Below, piece by piece: positions 45,305-57,241 of a stretch of DNA of 64,000 nt (position 1 is the first letter of the stretch; each line of letters begins with the position of its first letter). A program made the translations under genes and the position numbers. The notes below the pieces were generated by a model. It ran no database searches and was not told the origin of the DNA. It saw nothing but the letters and a program-made list of their open reading frames with translations. The DNA comes from Alnus glutinosa (lineage: Eukaryota; Streptophyta; Magnoliopsida; Fagales; Betulaceae): assembly GCF_958979055.1 (NCBI RefSeq), contig NC_084892.1, forward strand, positions 25,012,001-25,076,000. Direction: 5' to 3'.

Positions 45305-45459
45305 CTTCAATTTCTGGGAAATAAATTATAAAGATTAATACTAAAAAGTCTTAAATACTAATATGGCAACTCAGCGTTCTTGAATGTATCGTTCAATGGT
45401 GGAAGCTGATTTGAAGTAGCAGCCACACGATCAGCCGCCGTTCTAGATCCAGTGCCCGT

Positions 45460-45670
45460 TTATCTATGCAGACCATTCAGCATTTGGACTTGTCAAATGG
45501 GCATGGCCAATCGTGTAAAGATCGCCTGGCGGCCCCCATTGATACTGAGACGATGGCCTTGGATTTTCTTTATGGTCTTCTTCTTTCTCGTAAGATTCGT
45601 TTAGAACAGCAAAACCTCGTTTTGGATTGGATTTGCAAGCGGTTTCTGCAAATGTTGATGGTTAGCCTTA
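45460..45670 (+). repeat. Conserved ORF-like segment of the array (copy C)
   Basis: Best-kept copy. From ATG 45466 an open frame of 100 codons runs through the NGHGQSCKDRLAAPIDTETM and DFLYGLLLSRKIRLEQQNLV stretches. Function is unknown; copy B does not keep the frame. Confidence 0.4.
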
Positions 45671-46409
45671 CTATATTTCTTTTCCAAACGGTTCTAGCAA
45701 ATTTACATGGTTATTTTCTCTCGCTTGAAAATCTGTGTTGGAACCCATATTTTATCGCTTTCAAGTAAGGGTTGTAGTTTATGTTCGGGTCGTATCGAAG
45801 CATTGTTTTAAAACTATATAAGTTAACTCTAACCATTTAATTAAACGAATCAAATCCTTCAGTCCTAACTCTTTAATTTTGTATTAAATTCGTATCGAGT
45901 TTACGGGTCATGTTAGATATTGACTGTCATTATATCGCGTGTCGGGTTCAGGCCATGTCAAAGCATAGGTATAAAATTATATAGGTCAACATTAACCCGA
46001 CACTATTGCAGGTTTTGTGACCCATAGCAACCGTGGGTCTTGTGACGACCCATGGCTAATATCGTAGGTTTAATGACCCACAGTCATCGTAGATTACCTG
46101 TTTTTTAATTTTTTTTTTATTAAGAATATTTTTATCAATTGGGGTACATAAATATTTTTGTAAAATTAAACTTACTCATTAGTTGATTTGTCAACACACT
46201 CATGAGAAAAATAGCTTTGCAAAAAGAAAATATCAGCACATCATTGAGTCTGGGCTTTCTCTCGTGGCCCAATCCTTTGCTCCTGAAAAAAAAAAGAAAA
46301 CCCGACGGTTACCGATTTGTATCCGATTATCTGGACCAATAATCAAAATTTTAAATTAATAGATTTTTTAAGCCTACTTTTTAAGGTTAATTTAGACATT
46401 TTAAACCAT

Positions 46410-46452
<43 letters not shown>

Positions 46453-46603
46453 GGCTTTTTTTGTTTTATTTTTTTGCCCAAAATGCTGGGCTCAGAGGTA
46501 TACATCAACTTTCTATATCAGTAAAACTTGCATTTTTTTTTTTTTTATCAAGTACAAATCCATATTAGTATGCACTTTTTTTCTTCTGATTATTAAGAAT
46601 TAC

Positions 46604-47009
46604 ATGTGGTTGATATCTTTCCTCTGCTTTCTTCTAGGCTCTAGCTCTAGTTCAATACCAGGGGTGTTGTTTCTTGTGCAACTATATACCATAGTCATTG
46701 TACAAGCACATTTTTTAGGTTGGAAACTTTGGGATTTCTATGAGATGGAGTTGATGTTTCTTATTAGCATACAACTGTTCATCTTCAAATTTATATTCTC
46801 CCATGGATTCTCTGTTGTGCTAATTGTCAAAACCTGCTAGATATGTTTCGTACCAGTTTTCCCTCATATATAAATGTAAATTTAATTCTTCTATTTTACA
46901 GGTTTCTTTTCTGTAGTTTTTTTTATTCATATTAGCTCTCCCCTTGTTCATTTGTGCTTCAGAGTTTTTGATCAATTCGTTATATACAGAAAATTACTCC
47001 CGAGTCAGG
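46604..47009 (+). pseudogene. Exon-like membrane-protein segments (copy C)
   Basis: The first block is open for 78 codons from ATG 46604 (GVLFLVQLYTIVIVQAHFL ... SVVLIVKTC). The second block (46893-47009) reads LFILALPLFICASEFLINSL and ends at an AG|GTAC site. It is flanked by sequences resembling hAT-like arms (46295-46400 and 47150-47300). Confidence 0.4.
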
Positions 47010-47371
47010 TACTTTTATGGTGCCACTTATAATCATTGTTGACTTATTTATTTATCTACACACTCAAATAACATTCTCTCCTTTAATTCTTTTAATTTTT
47101 TAAATACATTTAAATATATATTATATTTTTATATATATACACGGTACCCAGTTACCAGGTATAACCGGTTTCAATATTTTTTAAAACTGGTAACCACTTC
47201 GATAGGGTTGGTTATTGGTTATTTCTAATCGGGTACCACAGCAGTTGGCCGATTTGCTGGTTACCGGCCAGTTATAACCGGTCGGCTTTACACTCTTAAT
47301 CTGTGACAATTTTGATGAAAATTTGATGAAAAAAGCACCGCCCATTAATGACTTTCAATAGTTTGGAAAAA

Positions 47372-47377
<6 letters not shown>

Positions 47378-47408
<31 letters not shown>
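47378..47408. repeat. (CT)n microsatellite
   Basis: A run of CT dinucleotides in the leader-like part of the spacer. A shorter form is present in units A (25630) and B (36966). Confidence 0.85.
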
Positions 47409-47411
<3 letters not shown>

Positions 47412-47817
47412 GCTTGCATTTTCCATGTTTTGACATTCTCATTTGGAAAACCCCACTCCTCCACACGTATATAAAACCCACCCCTCTCCTCGCAATGTCT
47501 TCAAACCAATTCACACAGCTCTCCTTTCAAGTGCTTCTTAACCATTCTTCATCAAATGCTCCTTTCTGAAAATCAATGGATGAGATTGATGTTCCTTGAT
47601 TTTTTTTCTTTGCCCAGTTTCTCTTGAGCTCATGCAAGACCCTGCTACAGTCTCTACCGGAATAACCTACGACCGTGAAAGCATCGGAAAGTGGTTGTAG
47701 CTTGAGCTGTTGATGTATATCGGTTTAAAATTTGGAATTTGTTTGAGAAATCTGAGACTTGAAAGTGGTTTTTCTCCTCTTCTTTTTGTCTAAGCAGTTA
47801 GCTAGGGTTGGCAATTT

Positions 47818-49173
47818 TGACACGACCCGACAACCTGACACGAACACGACACGAAATTAGCAGGTTTGGCTCGTAAACGGGTTGGCTCGTTTGTGACCCA
47901 TTTATCTCGGTCTGGCGGGTCGGGTCGCGGGTCAGCCAAATACAATTAACCTTTTTTTTTAAAAAAAAAAAAAAATTATATTTATATTTATATATATAAA
48001 TAAATTAAAAAAAAAAGAGGAAAAATTGGGAATGACGTTCTGTTGTAACTTTTACGCTTTTAGGCTTTTAGCATAAATCAAAACTCAAAAGATTCAAAAG
48101 AATGAAAATAGTGAAAACACAAAAGTTACAAAACTGTGAAAAGTGAAAAGTTGAAAACCTTAACTTCTCCTTTAGCCTCGCCAGTCGCCGCGCCGCCGCC
48201 CTTCTCTTCTTCTTCCGTTTTCTTCTTCTTCAGCTCCACTCCGCTACCCCTTCTTCTTCCTCCCAAGAGGCTCAATCAGAAACTGGACCCGCTCAATGGA
48301 CGACGCTCTCTCTCTGTCTCTCTAGTCTCTACTCTCTACTCGCTGACATCTCCGCTCTCTGCTCGCCGACATCTCTGCTCTCCCAGTCTCTCTGCCGCTC
48401 TCTCTCTCTCTCTCAGGGGCCGATGTCGCATCCGGTACCATCGGGTCCGCCGGTACGTTAATAATGTGTTTCTTGATTAATATGTTAATGATATGTGATC
48501 TATGATTTAAGGTTTAAAACTACAATGAGATTACATTAAAAATAGATCGTAGTTAAATTGAGAATTTATGTCAATGAAGATGGGATTTCAAGTGAAATTT
48601 GGGGCTTTTTAAAACCTGAAAGTTAATTAATCAAAATTGAGCCTACATAATTGAGAATGAGGTTGATTTGACCGTATTTGAGAAGCTTGAAGGAATGATT
48701 AAGTTTGTTTTTTAAAATCGATATGTGTTTCTTTGGGGTAGCAATATATTTTAGCTTTTGATTTGCTTTGAATGGAAATTTAGGTGCTGCATGCATTCTT
48801 TTGGTTTTAGGGGCTATCGTAATTCGTAAAGAATTAACCCCATAATTCTTAGTGTTTAGCCTTATATTTGTTAGGTACATAATTTTTTCTTCTGTTTGCT
48901 TCATTTTCATTTAAGAAGATATTAAAAAAAAACACACACACACACACACACACACATATTTAAGCTAAATGGGTCAAATGGGTCGTGTCGACCCGATTTG
49001 ATCCATTATGTTAAACGGGTTTCACGGGTTGTGTCGGGTGACCCATGAAATTATTGTGTTCGTGTCGTGTCTGGAACCCTGACTCGTTAACATAAATGGG
49101 TCGTGTTCGTGTCTAGGCTAAACGGATCGCGGGTCTTAACGGGTTGTGTCGGGCGACCCGTTTTGCCAGCCCT
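47818..49173. mobile_element. hAT element, GGTTGGCAA/GGGTCG family, with gene-like core
   Basis: The left end TAGGGTTGGCAATTTTGACA and the right end CGTTTTGCCAGCCCTG are inverted hAT-type termini. The arms contain GACCCGACA/TGTCGGGTGACCC repeats. No exact 8-bp duplication was found. The core (48160-48440) is GC- and CT-rich, unlike the arms, and may be a captured exon or leader. An (AC)n tract lies at 48932-48955. Confidence 0.65.
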
Positions 49174-49198
49174 GTGACTGAGTTAGCAAACACCATAA

Positions 49199-49405
49199 TC
49201 ATGGTATTCCACGTAAGAACATGTTCTCAAACACACCATACGCTTGATTGACGAAGCCACATTTCGCATACATATCAATAACTCCATTACAAACTGTCAC
49301 GTTCATGTCTAGCTTCTCCTCCATGATATACGCATGAATCTTTTTGCCTTCTTTCAAAGCACCCGGATCTGTTTTTACATGCAATTCCTTAGTGAAAACC
49401 TCCAA
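49199..49405 (-). pseudogene. Pentatricopeptide-repeat (PPR) protein fragment
   Basis: About 65 codons with PLS-class PPR signatures: GALKEGKKIHAYIMEEKLDM followed by VTVCNGVIDMYAKCGFVNQA. A functional PPR protein has many such repeats, so this is an isolated fragment. It lies in a ~1.3-kb insert (49174-50485) absent from units A and B. Confidence 0.8.
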
Positions 49406-50279
49406 GTTAATTGTTACAGCTAGCTTGTTCTAACCTAAATTGATCGACATTTTACAAAAAGCAGTCATACAACATCTCGTATGGCTGGATATGTGAAACA
49501 AAATAGAAATAAAAATATCTTCTAAAACAATCTTACAAAAATTATGCATACTATGTTTTAACTGTGAACCATCGGAAGCATTTATCATACTGACACGCGT
49601 GGAGAAAAGTGAGGGGACCAATCGATAGTTTGATTTCCCATTTTGTATGCATACGCATTCTATAGTGAGATTGTGAAATAGATGCAATTATGTCAGACTG
49701 ACCAGCTCGTAAGGACACAGATTCATCACGAGCCAAGAAAATTGCTTCATCACCCAAGCTTGTTATCTCCTCCCAATTCAATTTGTAAACCAAACTTCAA
49801 AAGGTCATCATTGGAGTTGAAAACTTTATGAACCATTAATAGATCCCCAGACAACGATGATGCAATGACCATGCTTTATTTTTAACGTCCAAAACAGATC
49901 TCTCTCTCTCTCTCTCTGATTTGTGCTCCGCCGGCGGCCGTAATGACAGAGTGAAAAACAAATATTAAACGCGAAACCACGAGAGTACCTCGTACAGAAC
50001 CTACAGACGAAACCAACAAACTTGAATTATCAGAAACAAAAAGAAAACAAAAATTGAAAACTTGAAGTATTAAACGCGACTACAAATGCCGAAACCTTTG
50101 TGATTTCGCGGTGTCCTCCTCCGAGCCCCTGCGTTGGAAAGAGTTGCGGCGTGTGGGGAGACGATGGGCTGTCGGAAGGCGAGGTCGAGCAGGGTTGCTG
50201 GCGTGTGGGGTGATGACCTGCTGCGAAGGAGTAAAAACAAGAATAACAAATGATCCAAGATGAACTTTTGTGCAGGCAA
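49406..50279. other. Unassigned part of the 1.3-kb insert in unit C
   Basis: No protein family is recognised. Together with the PPR fragment on its left and the Mutator-like end on its right, it could be the body of a gene-capturing (Pack-MULE-like) element. Confidence 0.35.
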
Positions 50280-50485
50280 AGGGGTATTTTCAGGCTTTTG
50301 GGCTAAAAGAGTCACGTGTCGTGCACATGACTTGGTTTCCATCCACTTAAACGGCACAAAGTGACGGATGGGGCCAAAAAATAAGCAATTGGTAGTTTGG
50401 GGGGTCGGACTGCAAACACTGGTAGTTTGGGGGGCCATCCAGAAAACATGTGATAGTTTGTGGGGCTTTTTTGTATTTAACCCTT
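50280..50485. mobile_element. Mutator-like terminal segment
   Basis: The sequence ends TGTATTTAACCC and carries repeated CTGGTAGTTTGGGGG(G)-like words (50389-50470), as in Mutator-like ends of the GGGTTAAATAC type. A matching left end was not found near 49180, so the element is incomplete or the left boundary has diverged. Confidence 0.45.
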
Positions 50486-50550
50486 GTTTATTTCCCTTTT
50501 TTAGTTCATGCTGTTGTCATTGCTGTATTAGATGGAGCTGGGGTGGCCGG

Positions 50551-50918
50551 TAGGGGTGAAAACCTGGTTATGGTTATTGGGCAGCTGGTTGGCCAAAATT
50601 TTCAACCGGCTTTAGTAACCGAGTAGCCAGCTAACCGGTTATTAACCGGTGGCAAACGGTTGGTACTCGGTTATCCGCACTGGTAATCGAATTTTTTTTA
50701 AAATTGGGTCTTTTGGGCAAATTTTATGAATTGTGCCTACTTCTTGAGCTTAATTTAGATGTTTTTAACCGTTTTTAAAAAGTTCTAAACTCCAAAGATT
50801 CAAAGAAGTAAAATGGTAGAAAGTAAAGAGAAAGGTGGAAAGTTGGAATGAAAACTGGAAAGTAAAACCCTAGAGGGTAGAATTTTATTATTTTAATTTT
50901 TTGAATATATATATATAG

Positions 50919-50950
<32 letters not shown>

Positions 50951-51097
50951 CTGGCTACCGGTTATAACTGGTTTAAATATTTTATAAAATCGGTAACCGC
51001 TCCGGTAGGGCTAGTTACTGGTTATTTCCAACCAGTAACAAAAGTGGTTGACCGGTTTATCGATTACTGGTTATAAGCAGCAAGCTTTACACCCGTA
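50551..51097. mobile_element. hAT-like element, CCGGTTA family (copy C)
   Basis: TAGGGGTGAAAACCTGG at the left and AAGCTTTACACCCGTA at the right. It has the same site as copies A and B and includes an (AC)n tract near 50920-50946. Confidence 0.65.
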
Positions 51098-52512
51098 GGC
51101 CATGGGCCCGCAATTCAATTGAAAAAAAATAGTCTTAAGAAAAATTTATATTTATACTTTGATCACATATTTTAATATATTTTTTGTTGACCCCCTCCCA
51201 TCCAAATGTCTAGCTCCATTTGGTCCTAAGGAAAATTTGTATTTATACTTTGACTACATATTTTAATATATTTTTTATTTGGTCCATTCTCATCCAAATG
51301 ACTGGCTCCGTCCTGTATAATATATTAATTTGTATCTAAACCTCTAATCTCCATCCTTGAATACATTTTTTTTTTCTTTCTTTTTTTCAAGGGCTGAAAT
51401 CCATTACTTAATAATGACTTCCAATATGAATCCAAAATGTAGTGCCCCAACTTTACTTAATGAAAAACGAAAGTGGAAATCTCCAATTTACACTAAGCAC
51501 TACTATCTCAACCTTAATATCATCAGAGTTCTTATATCTCACAACAAAAATTATTAGCAATAAAGTTTTGCCTTTCAATTGATCTTATAAACTCAACAAT
51601 AAAGTATTTCAGAGCTTCTATTACATTTGTAAAGTCATTACAAACTCAAATCTTACTCTTTATATATCAACACCACAATATACCACATGACATTAAAACA
51701 AATTCTGTAAATATCGACTTAACTCAAATCAGAACTTCATAAGTCTAGGATCCCTGAGTACCTCAAGAAAAGACATCTAAGCATTGCTATGAGATCCCCA
51801 CAATCTTCCATACCTGCAAGTTCTATCACAATAACTATGCAATTGTGGATAGGCGGATTAATGAGTACACGGTCTCAATAACTATAAGAAATTATTGAGC
51901 ATTTCCAAATATGAGCCATCTTTTTAGAAAATGTCTCCAACATGGTGATTATAATAAAAGCTACATTAGGTTTACCAAAAAGAATCATTTTATGTAATTC
52001 AAAGCTGATAAGATAAGCATTGTAGATCTGTTTAATGCGTATGGTATAGCTTTATACATATATCAATATACATGTCATTTACATCTCATAACATTCATAT
52101 ATATATAAATATAAAGCAGTGAAATAAATCAATAATCACAAAACATATAAATTACATTATTCATTATATATAATGCATTCTTCTCTCATTTTTCTCTAAG
52201 AGACTTTTTAGCTCATCCGGCTTTCTAAAGTACTTTAACCTTTTGTTTATGGTTATCAAGAGGCACCGTCGGCTCCTCAGTTAACGTTTATAGGAGACAC
52301 CTTTGGCTCTTCGTTTAACGTCTATAGGAGACACCTTCAGCTCCTCGTTTAAACCCTGTTCATCAAAAAAATTCGGTTTCTTATTTAATCTGAAAGGCCC
52401 ATTCGGCTTCCACAATTAACATAAGAAAGCTTTCCGGATTCTTATTTAATCTGGAAGGTCCCTTCGGCTTCCACAATTAACATAAGAACACATTCTAACT
52501 GTACATTAAGAC

Positions 52513-53428
52513 TAGGCTTGGCAATTCGGGTCGGCGGGTCAGGTTTGTGTCGACTCGGCTGACCCGATTACACAATCGGGTCAACACGAACCCGACCTGA
52601 TCATTAATCGGGTTGAAATATGGAACCCGAACACAACCCACTTCCAAATCGTGTTACCTGTACACGACCCGGTAAACACGAGCAATCCAAAATTTTCTAC
52701 AATCTCTCCAAGAAGGCACCAAAACCAGAAGAGAAGCAACCCGATCGGTAGCTCAACCGAAAAACAAGATAACTGAAAAAAAAAAAAAATCGGCCATTAT
52801 GAGTAAGACTGTAAGAGGAACAACCCAAGGAAATTTCTAAGTAAAACAGTAACAAAAATCCCTTCAACCCATTCGGTTCCCCAACCTAAAACAAGAAAAA
52901 ACCCAAAAAATTTCTCCACCCATTCTCAACCCACAACAAAGGACCAACCACCTTAAATCATAGTTACAACTCACAACAATTTGAACCCAAAATCAACAAA
53001 CTATGAACCGAATTACCGAAGTCACCGAACTGTGAACTGTGAGTCTGTGAAGGGCCTGAAAGGCTGACCGGCTGAAGCACAAACCGTGACTGTGAGGCGC
53101 CGTGGCTGTGTGTGACTCTGGGAGGCATCGTTGCCGTCATGGGCTCGTGGATGTGGCTGCGTGAATGGCGGGTGACCAACTGATTCGGAGTCTCAGAGAG
53201 TCGGACTAAACGAGTGAAAGAAAGTGAAAAATGAAAGTGTGTGGCTAGGTTTCATACTTTCATCTGTTTTCTTGAAGTTTCATTATTTTTTGTTTTTTTT
53301 TTTTTAGCCGGGTTATAATCGTGTCGACCCGATTACGACCCGAACCCGATTATAATAAACCCAAACTCGATTTTTTCATGTCGTGTTCGTGCCGGGTTTG
53401 CGGGTCATGTCAAAAATTGCCAACCCTA
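52513..53428. mobile_element. hAT non-autonomous element, 8-bp TSD ATTAAGAC
   Basis: TAGGCTTGGCAATTCGGGTC at the left and AAAAATTGCCAACCCTA at the right are inverted ends flanked by exact ATTAAGAC (52505-52512, 53429-53436). The core around 53000-53220 is GC-richer and reads openly on the minus strand, without a recognised family. Confidence 0.9.
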
Positions 53429-54858
53429 ATTAAGACTTTCTGGCTTTTTATTTAACCTGTAAGGTCCCTTCGGCTTCCACAGTTAACATAGAAAACCTTC
53501 TAGTTTCTTATTTATCATTTATTTTCATTAATTAACGATGTGCAATAACATGTCTCTCTTAAAGTCATTTTTTTGTTCTCATAATCATCCTCTTTCATTT
53601 AACAAATTATTTCAATACATGTAAAAATAATTAAAACATATAATCATGTTATTCATAAAATACTTAAGCTCATGTAATTTAAATAATCATATCTCAACAC
53701 TTTATCAAATGCTTCAATAAGTAAAATAGTATCATTTCTCAGTAAGTAGTTATACTTACAAGCTTCGCAGACCGTTAAAGTGAACTTCTGCCTCGATACA
53801 CTTTTCTTGTCGGTTCTTTTTGCAATTCCTCGCTTCAACCATTTATCTGGTACTTTACATTGAAGAACTAGCTTCAATCCTAAGCATCATTCGGTCCTCC
53901 CTACGTGTCACACTATAAGCGACACTTTAATCAACGTGAATCCAATCTGATTAACCAATCCCATAATCTTTCTAATAGTAACACACACAAATACACGTGG
54001 CCATCACTAGATCTACATATCCAATAAAATCCACTAATATTCGGTCATGATAATAGATACACCATCCAAATAATCTCCAAACTATTACACACCCCATCAC
54101 TAATATCGGCTAGTTACCAAAATAACATCAAAATCCAAAGCAAGCTAAATACCTACTCAAACTAAAGCTACCCATTATTGATATTCTCCTACAAAGCCAA
54201 CACTTTATATTCATACAATTGGCTAGCATTCAAGAAAACTCCAGCAATTAATAACCCAAAAATACCATGAATGGCTTAATGAAAATTTATCAAAATCAAT
54301 CACCTATAGCTCAAGTCATAACCGGCTATGGTTCAACCTTAACAATTGAATTTTACAACTAGCCCATATAAAAGAAACAATCCTCAAATCATACGGCTAA
54401 ATAGAACTATCAACAAAACCCACCAACACTCACCGATCCTTTAACTAAAACCACAACAATATCATCAATCCATATCTTTTTAAGAAAGAGAGTACCCAAA
54501 AAAATCATCCTTCCATTCAGCCATGAATCCTTCAAAGCTATAACTTCAACTCCTAAAACAACCCCATCTTTTCAAGTCATCAACACAATCTAGGAAAACA
54601 CCAACTAATTACACCCAAGACAAAGGAATAATTAAACCGTAAAACAACCCAAATCAATCTTCAATCACCGAAACAAGGGAAATAATTCAAACTCGAAAAC
54701 CCACTATAATTCGGCCAAGCATAGAAATTCAAAACACCCAAAATCACAACCAAACCATAATTTTGCTGTGAATCAAATCCAACCAAAACAGGGGATACTC
54801 GAGCCACCAGGAAATCATATGACCAAGAATTATCAACCCAAAATGTAATTTAGCCGTA

Positions 54859-55470
54859 TTGGATAGCAGCAAACTGAAAGTATGCTACGTATGTTTGAAG
54901 ATACAAAATCAAGCTGCACGTGTTGTTTAAACTGTAGAGCAATTGACAAATGTACTCTAGTTAGTTAGTGCTATACTCTGTTAGATTAGTGAGCTGGCAT
55001 TCAGTTAGAGATGGTTATTAATCTCGATCAGTCAATTTGTAATCTTGCTTAGTATATATTCTGTAAACTTAGTTTTGTTCAATACATAGAAATCATTTTT
55101 CTCCAAACTCTCAATTTCTAATATGGTATCAAAGCAATTTCTTTCATTTTTTTTTTTCCGCATCACTCTTGTTTTTTTTTCTTCTTCTCTTCTCTTCTCA
55201 AAGCTTTTCTTAAGCATTCATCCATGGCAACTTCTTTTAGTCAAACTGAAACCCTTGCTCTCTCAGAAAAGGATTATTCGAATCCATTTTTTTTGTATCA
55301 CGTTAGTTAGTGCTATACTCTGTTCGATTAGTGAGCTCACTAATCTAACAGAGTATAGCACTAACTAACTGGAGTACAGTTGTCAATTGCTCTGCAGTTT
55401 AAACAACACGTGCAGCTTGATTTTGTATCTTCAAACATACACAGCATACTTTCAGTTTGCTGCTATCCAA
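54859..55470. mobile_element. Copia fragment in foldback arrangement
   Basis: A ~140-bp segment starting TTGGATAGCAGCAAACTG recurs inverted at the right end (55325-55470). Between them lie a Copia-type primer site (TATGGTATCAAAGCAA, 55123) and the beginning of a gag-like region. Flanks TTAGCCGTA and TAAGCCGTA match at 8 of 9. Fossil, clearly incomplete. Confidence 0.6.
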
Positions 55471-55998
55471 TAAGCCGTAACACCAATATTAATCCAAACA
55501 GCACATCATTCGACCAAAAGAGGGGTTTTTATTAACCAAAAATCATCAATTTCCAAATACCCAAAATAAATTAACAATAACCCCAAAATTATTCTTGACT
55601 CGGTTGAAAATCAGTAGAACACCAATCCTAAATTTGCAACCGAGAAGCTCCAAAAACCACCAAACCAAAAGCACTCAATCCATGGCTGAAACATCCTACC
55701 AAATAGACCCAATTTGATTCAAGTTTCCAAGATAAATTCAGTCAACAATCTACCATTAATAACCCAGAATACATCAAATGAGTTACCAGAAATTACCATG
55801 AGGATTTTCTCAGAAAAACTACGGGAAAATCATCGAAATTCGCACCTCCCAACCGCCGGAATCCGAACCTTCAGCTTCGCCAGCGTTGACCACCCTTGAC
55901 CCACCACCAACCGGACCTCTAGAAGGATCGGGTCCTTCTCGAGTCTCTCCCTCAAACTCTCGGGTCCTCTCTCGGATCTCCTTCTCTCTGATTCTATC

Positions 55999-56849
55999 TG
56001 TTGGGAAGTCTGCTACAGTTTCATTAACCGACCAAGAAAGATCCGAGTGGCCCAAGTATCGGTAACCGGCCCAGAAAGATCTGAGTAGCCCAAGTATCGG
56101 ATGCACTGTTAATCGACAGGAGGCAGTACTTATAAAGCTAGTGGAAGGACGCGATTAGGTGACCAAACCTCGGGAAATCTGGGATTCACTGAAAGCCCAT
56201 ACCATATCAGTAATGAGTCAGCTTGCCAATCACTATTGGAGTGTACATAAACACTACTCAGGTCAGAGGAAATGATGTCCCTTAAAAGCCGGAGCACCCT
56301 TACCTAGCCATAATTACAATGACCTATAAATAGCAAGACCCAGGTACAAGGTAGAGGGCTCTCTCTCTCTCGGTTATTTTCTCTTAATCCCTAGAAACCT
56401 CTCTTTAAAGATTATTGTGAGACTAATTTGAGCTTCGGAGGAGAACCGTGGGGAAACCCACAGCGTGTTCTTGTCATTTTGCAGAGCATTACCCATCCTT
56501 CCTTAGAAGCTGAGGTTGTTACGTCTTCAGTCGGGACTACATCAACAGTTGGCGCCGTCTGTGGGAACGCTTGTCGTTCTTGCGAAATATATTTGTACGC
56601 CCGGCATGGTGACGACGAGGTCGGAAGCACTGAGAGGTCCGTGGGGGAGTCGGACCAAGAAGCACCAAGAAAGGGGGGAAACTTCCTCCCGATCTTCCCC
56701 GACATTGGAAATCCTCAATGAGAGGATAGCTCAAATGGAGAAGGAGATGCAGGAGTTGGAGAAAAAGAACGCTTGTCATTTTGCAGAGCATTACCCATCC
56801 TTGCTTAGCAGCTGAGGTTGTTACGTCTTCAGTTGGGACTACATCAACA
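55999..56849 (+). mobile_element. Short gypsy-type LTR element, mostly LTR
   Basis: A left LTR (55999-56547, TGTTGGGAAG...ATCAACA) is followed by the TTGGCGCCGTCTGTGGGAA primer-site region (56549), a short interior, and the last ~75 bp of a second LTR ending at 56849. Flanks CTATC and CTCTC match at four of five. It is a fossil, incomplete. Confidence 0.7.
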
Positions 56850-57241
56850 CTCTCTACCCCTCTCTGCTCTCCCGATTTCTGCCTATCTCACTCAGTCTCC
56901 CTCTTTCTCCTTTTCGGTCTCCCTCTCAATCTCAATCGCTCACCACTACTCCCTCTCACGAACTGGTGCTGTGAAGGGAAGAAAGGGAATGAATGGAAAC
57001 ATGAAGGGTGGGTTTCGGTTTTACACAAACATAGAAAAGGGGGTGTATGAGTCATTTCAGCTTCCTTTTGACAATAATCAGCTTCCCACGATTACACCTA
57101 CTCCAGCTTAATTGTTTCATCCTGAAACTACTAGAATCTAGAAATTAATAAAAATAAAGCTAACTAAATGAATTTTGATGCTTCAGTTTACTTACTAATA
57201 TCATTTTATTTGATTTACTATAAGTAATATATCTTTATAAG

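Noticed and set aside
47818-49190. 8-bp target duplication for the hAT element at 47818
   Set aside because: CAGTTAGC on the left resembles GAGTTAGC at 49181-49188, but six bases separate it from the right terminus, so it was not counted as a duplication.
56412-57111. Several overlapping frames around 56.4-57.1 kb
   Set aside because: They fall in LTR sequence and its flanks; the frames are a by-product of GC-richer LTR sequence.
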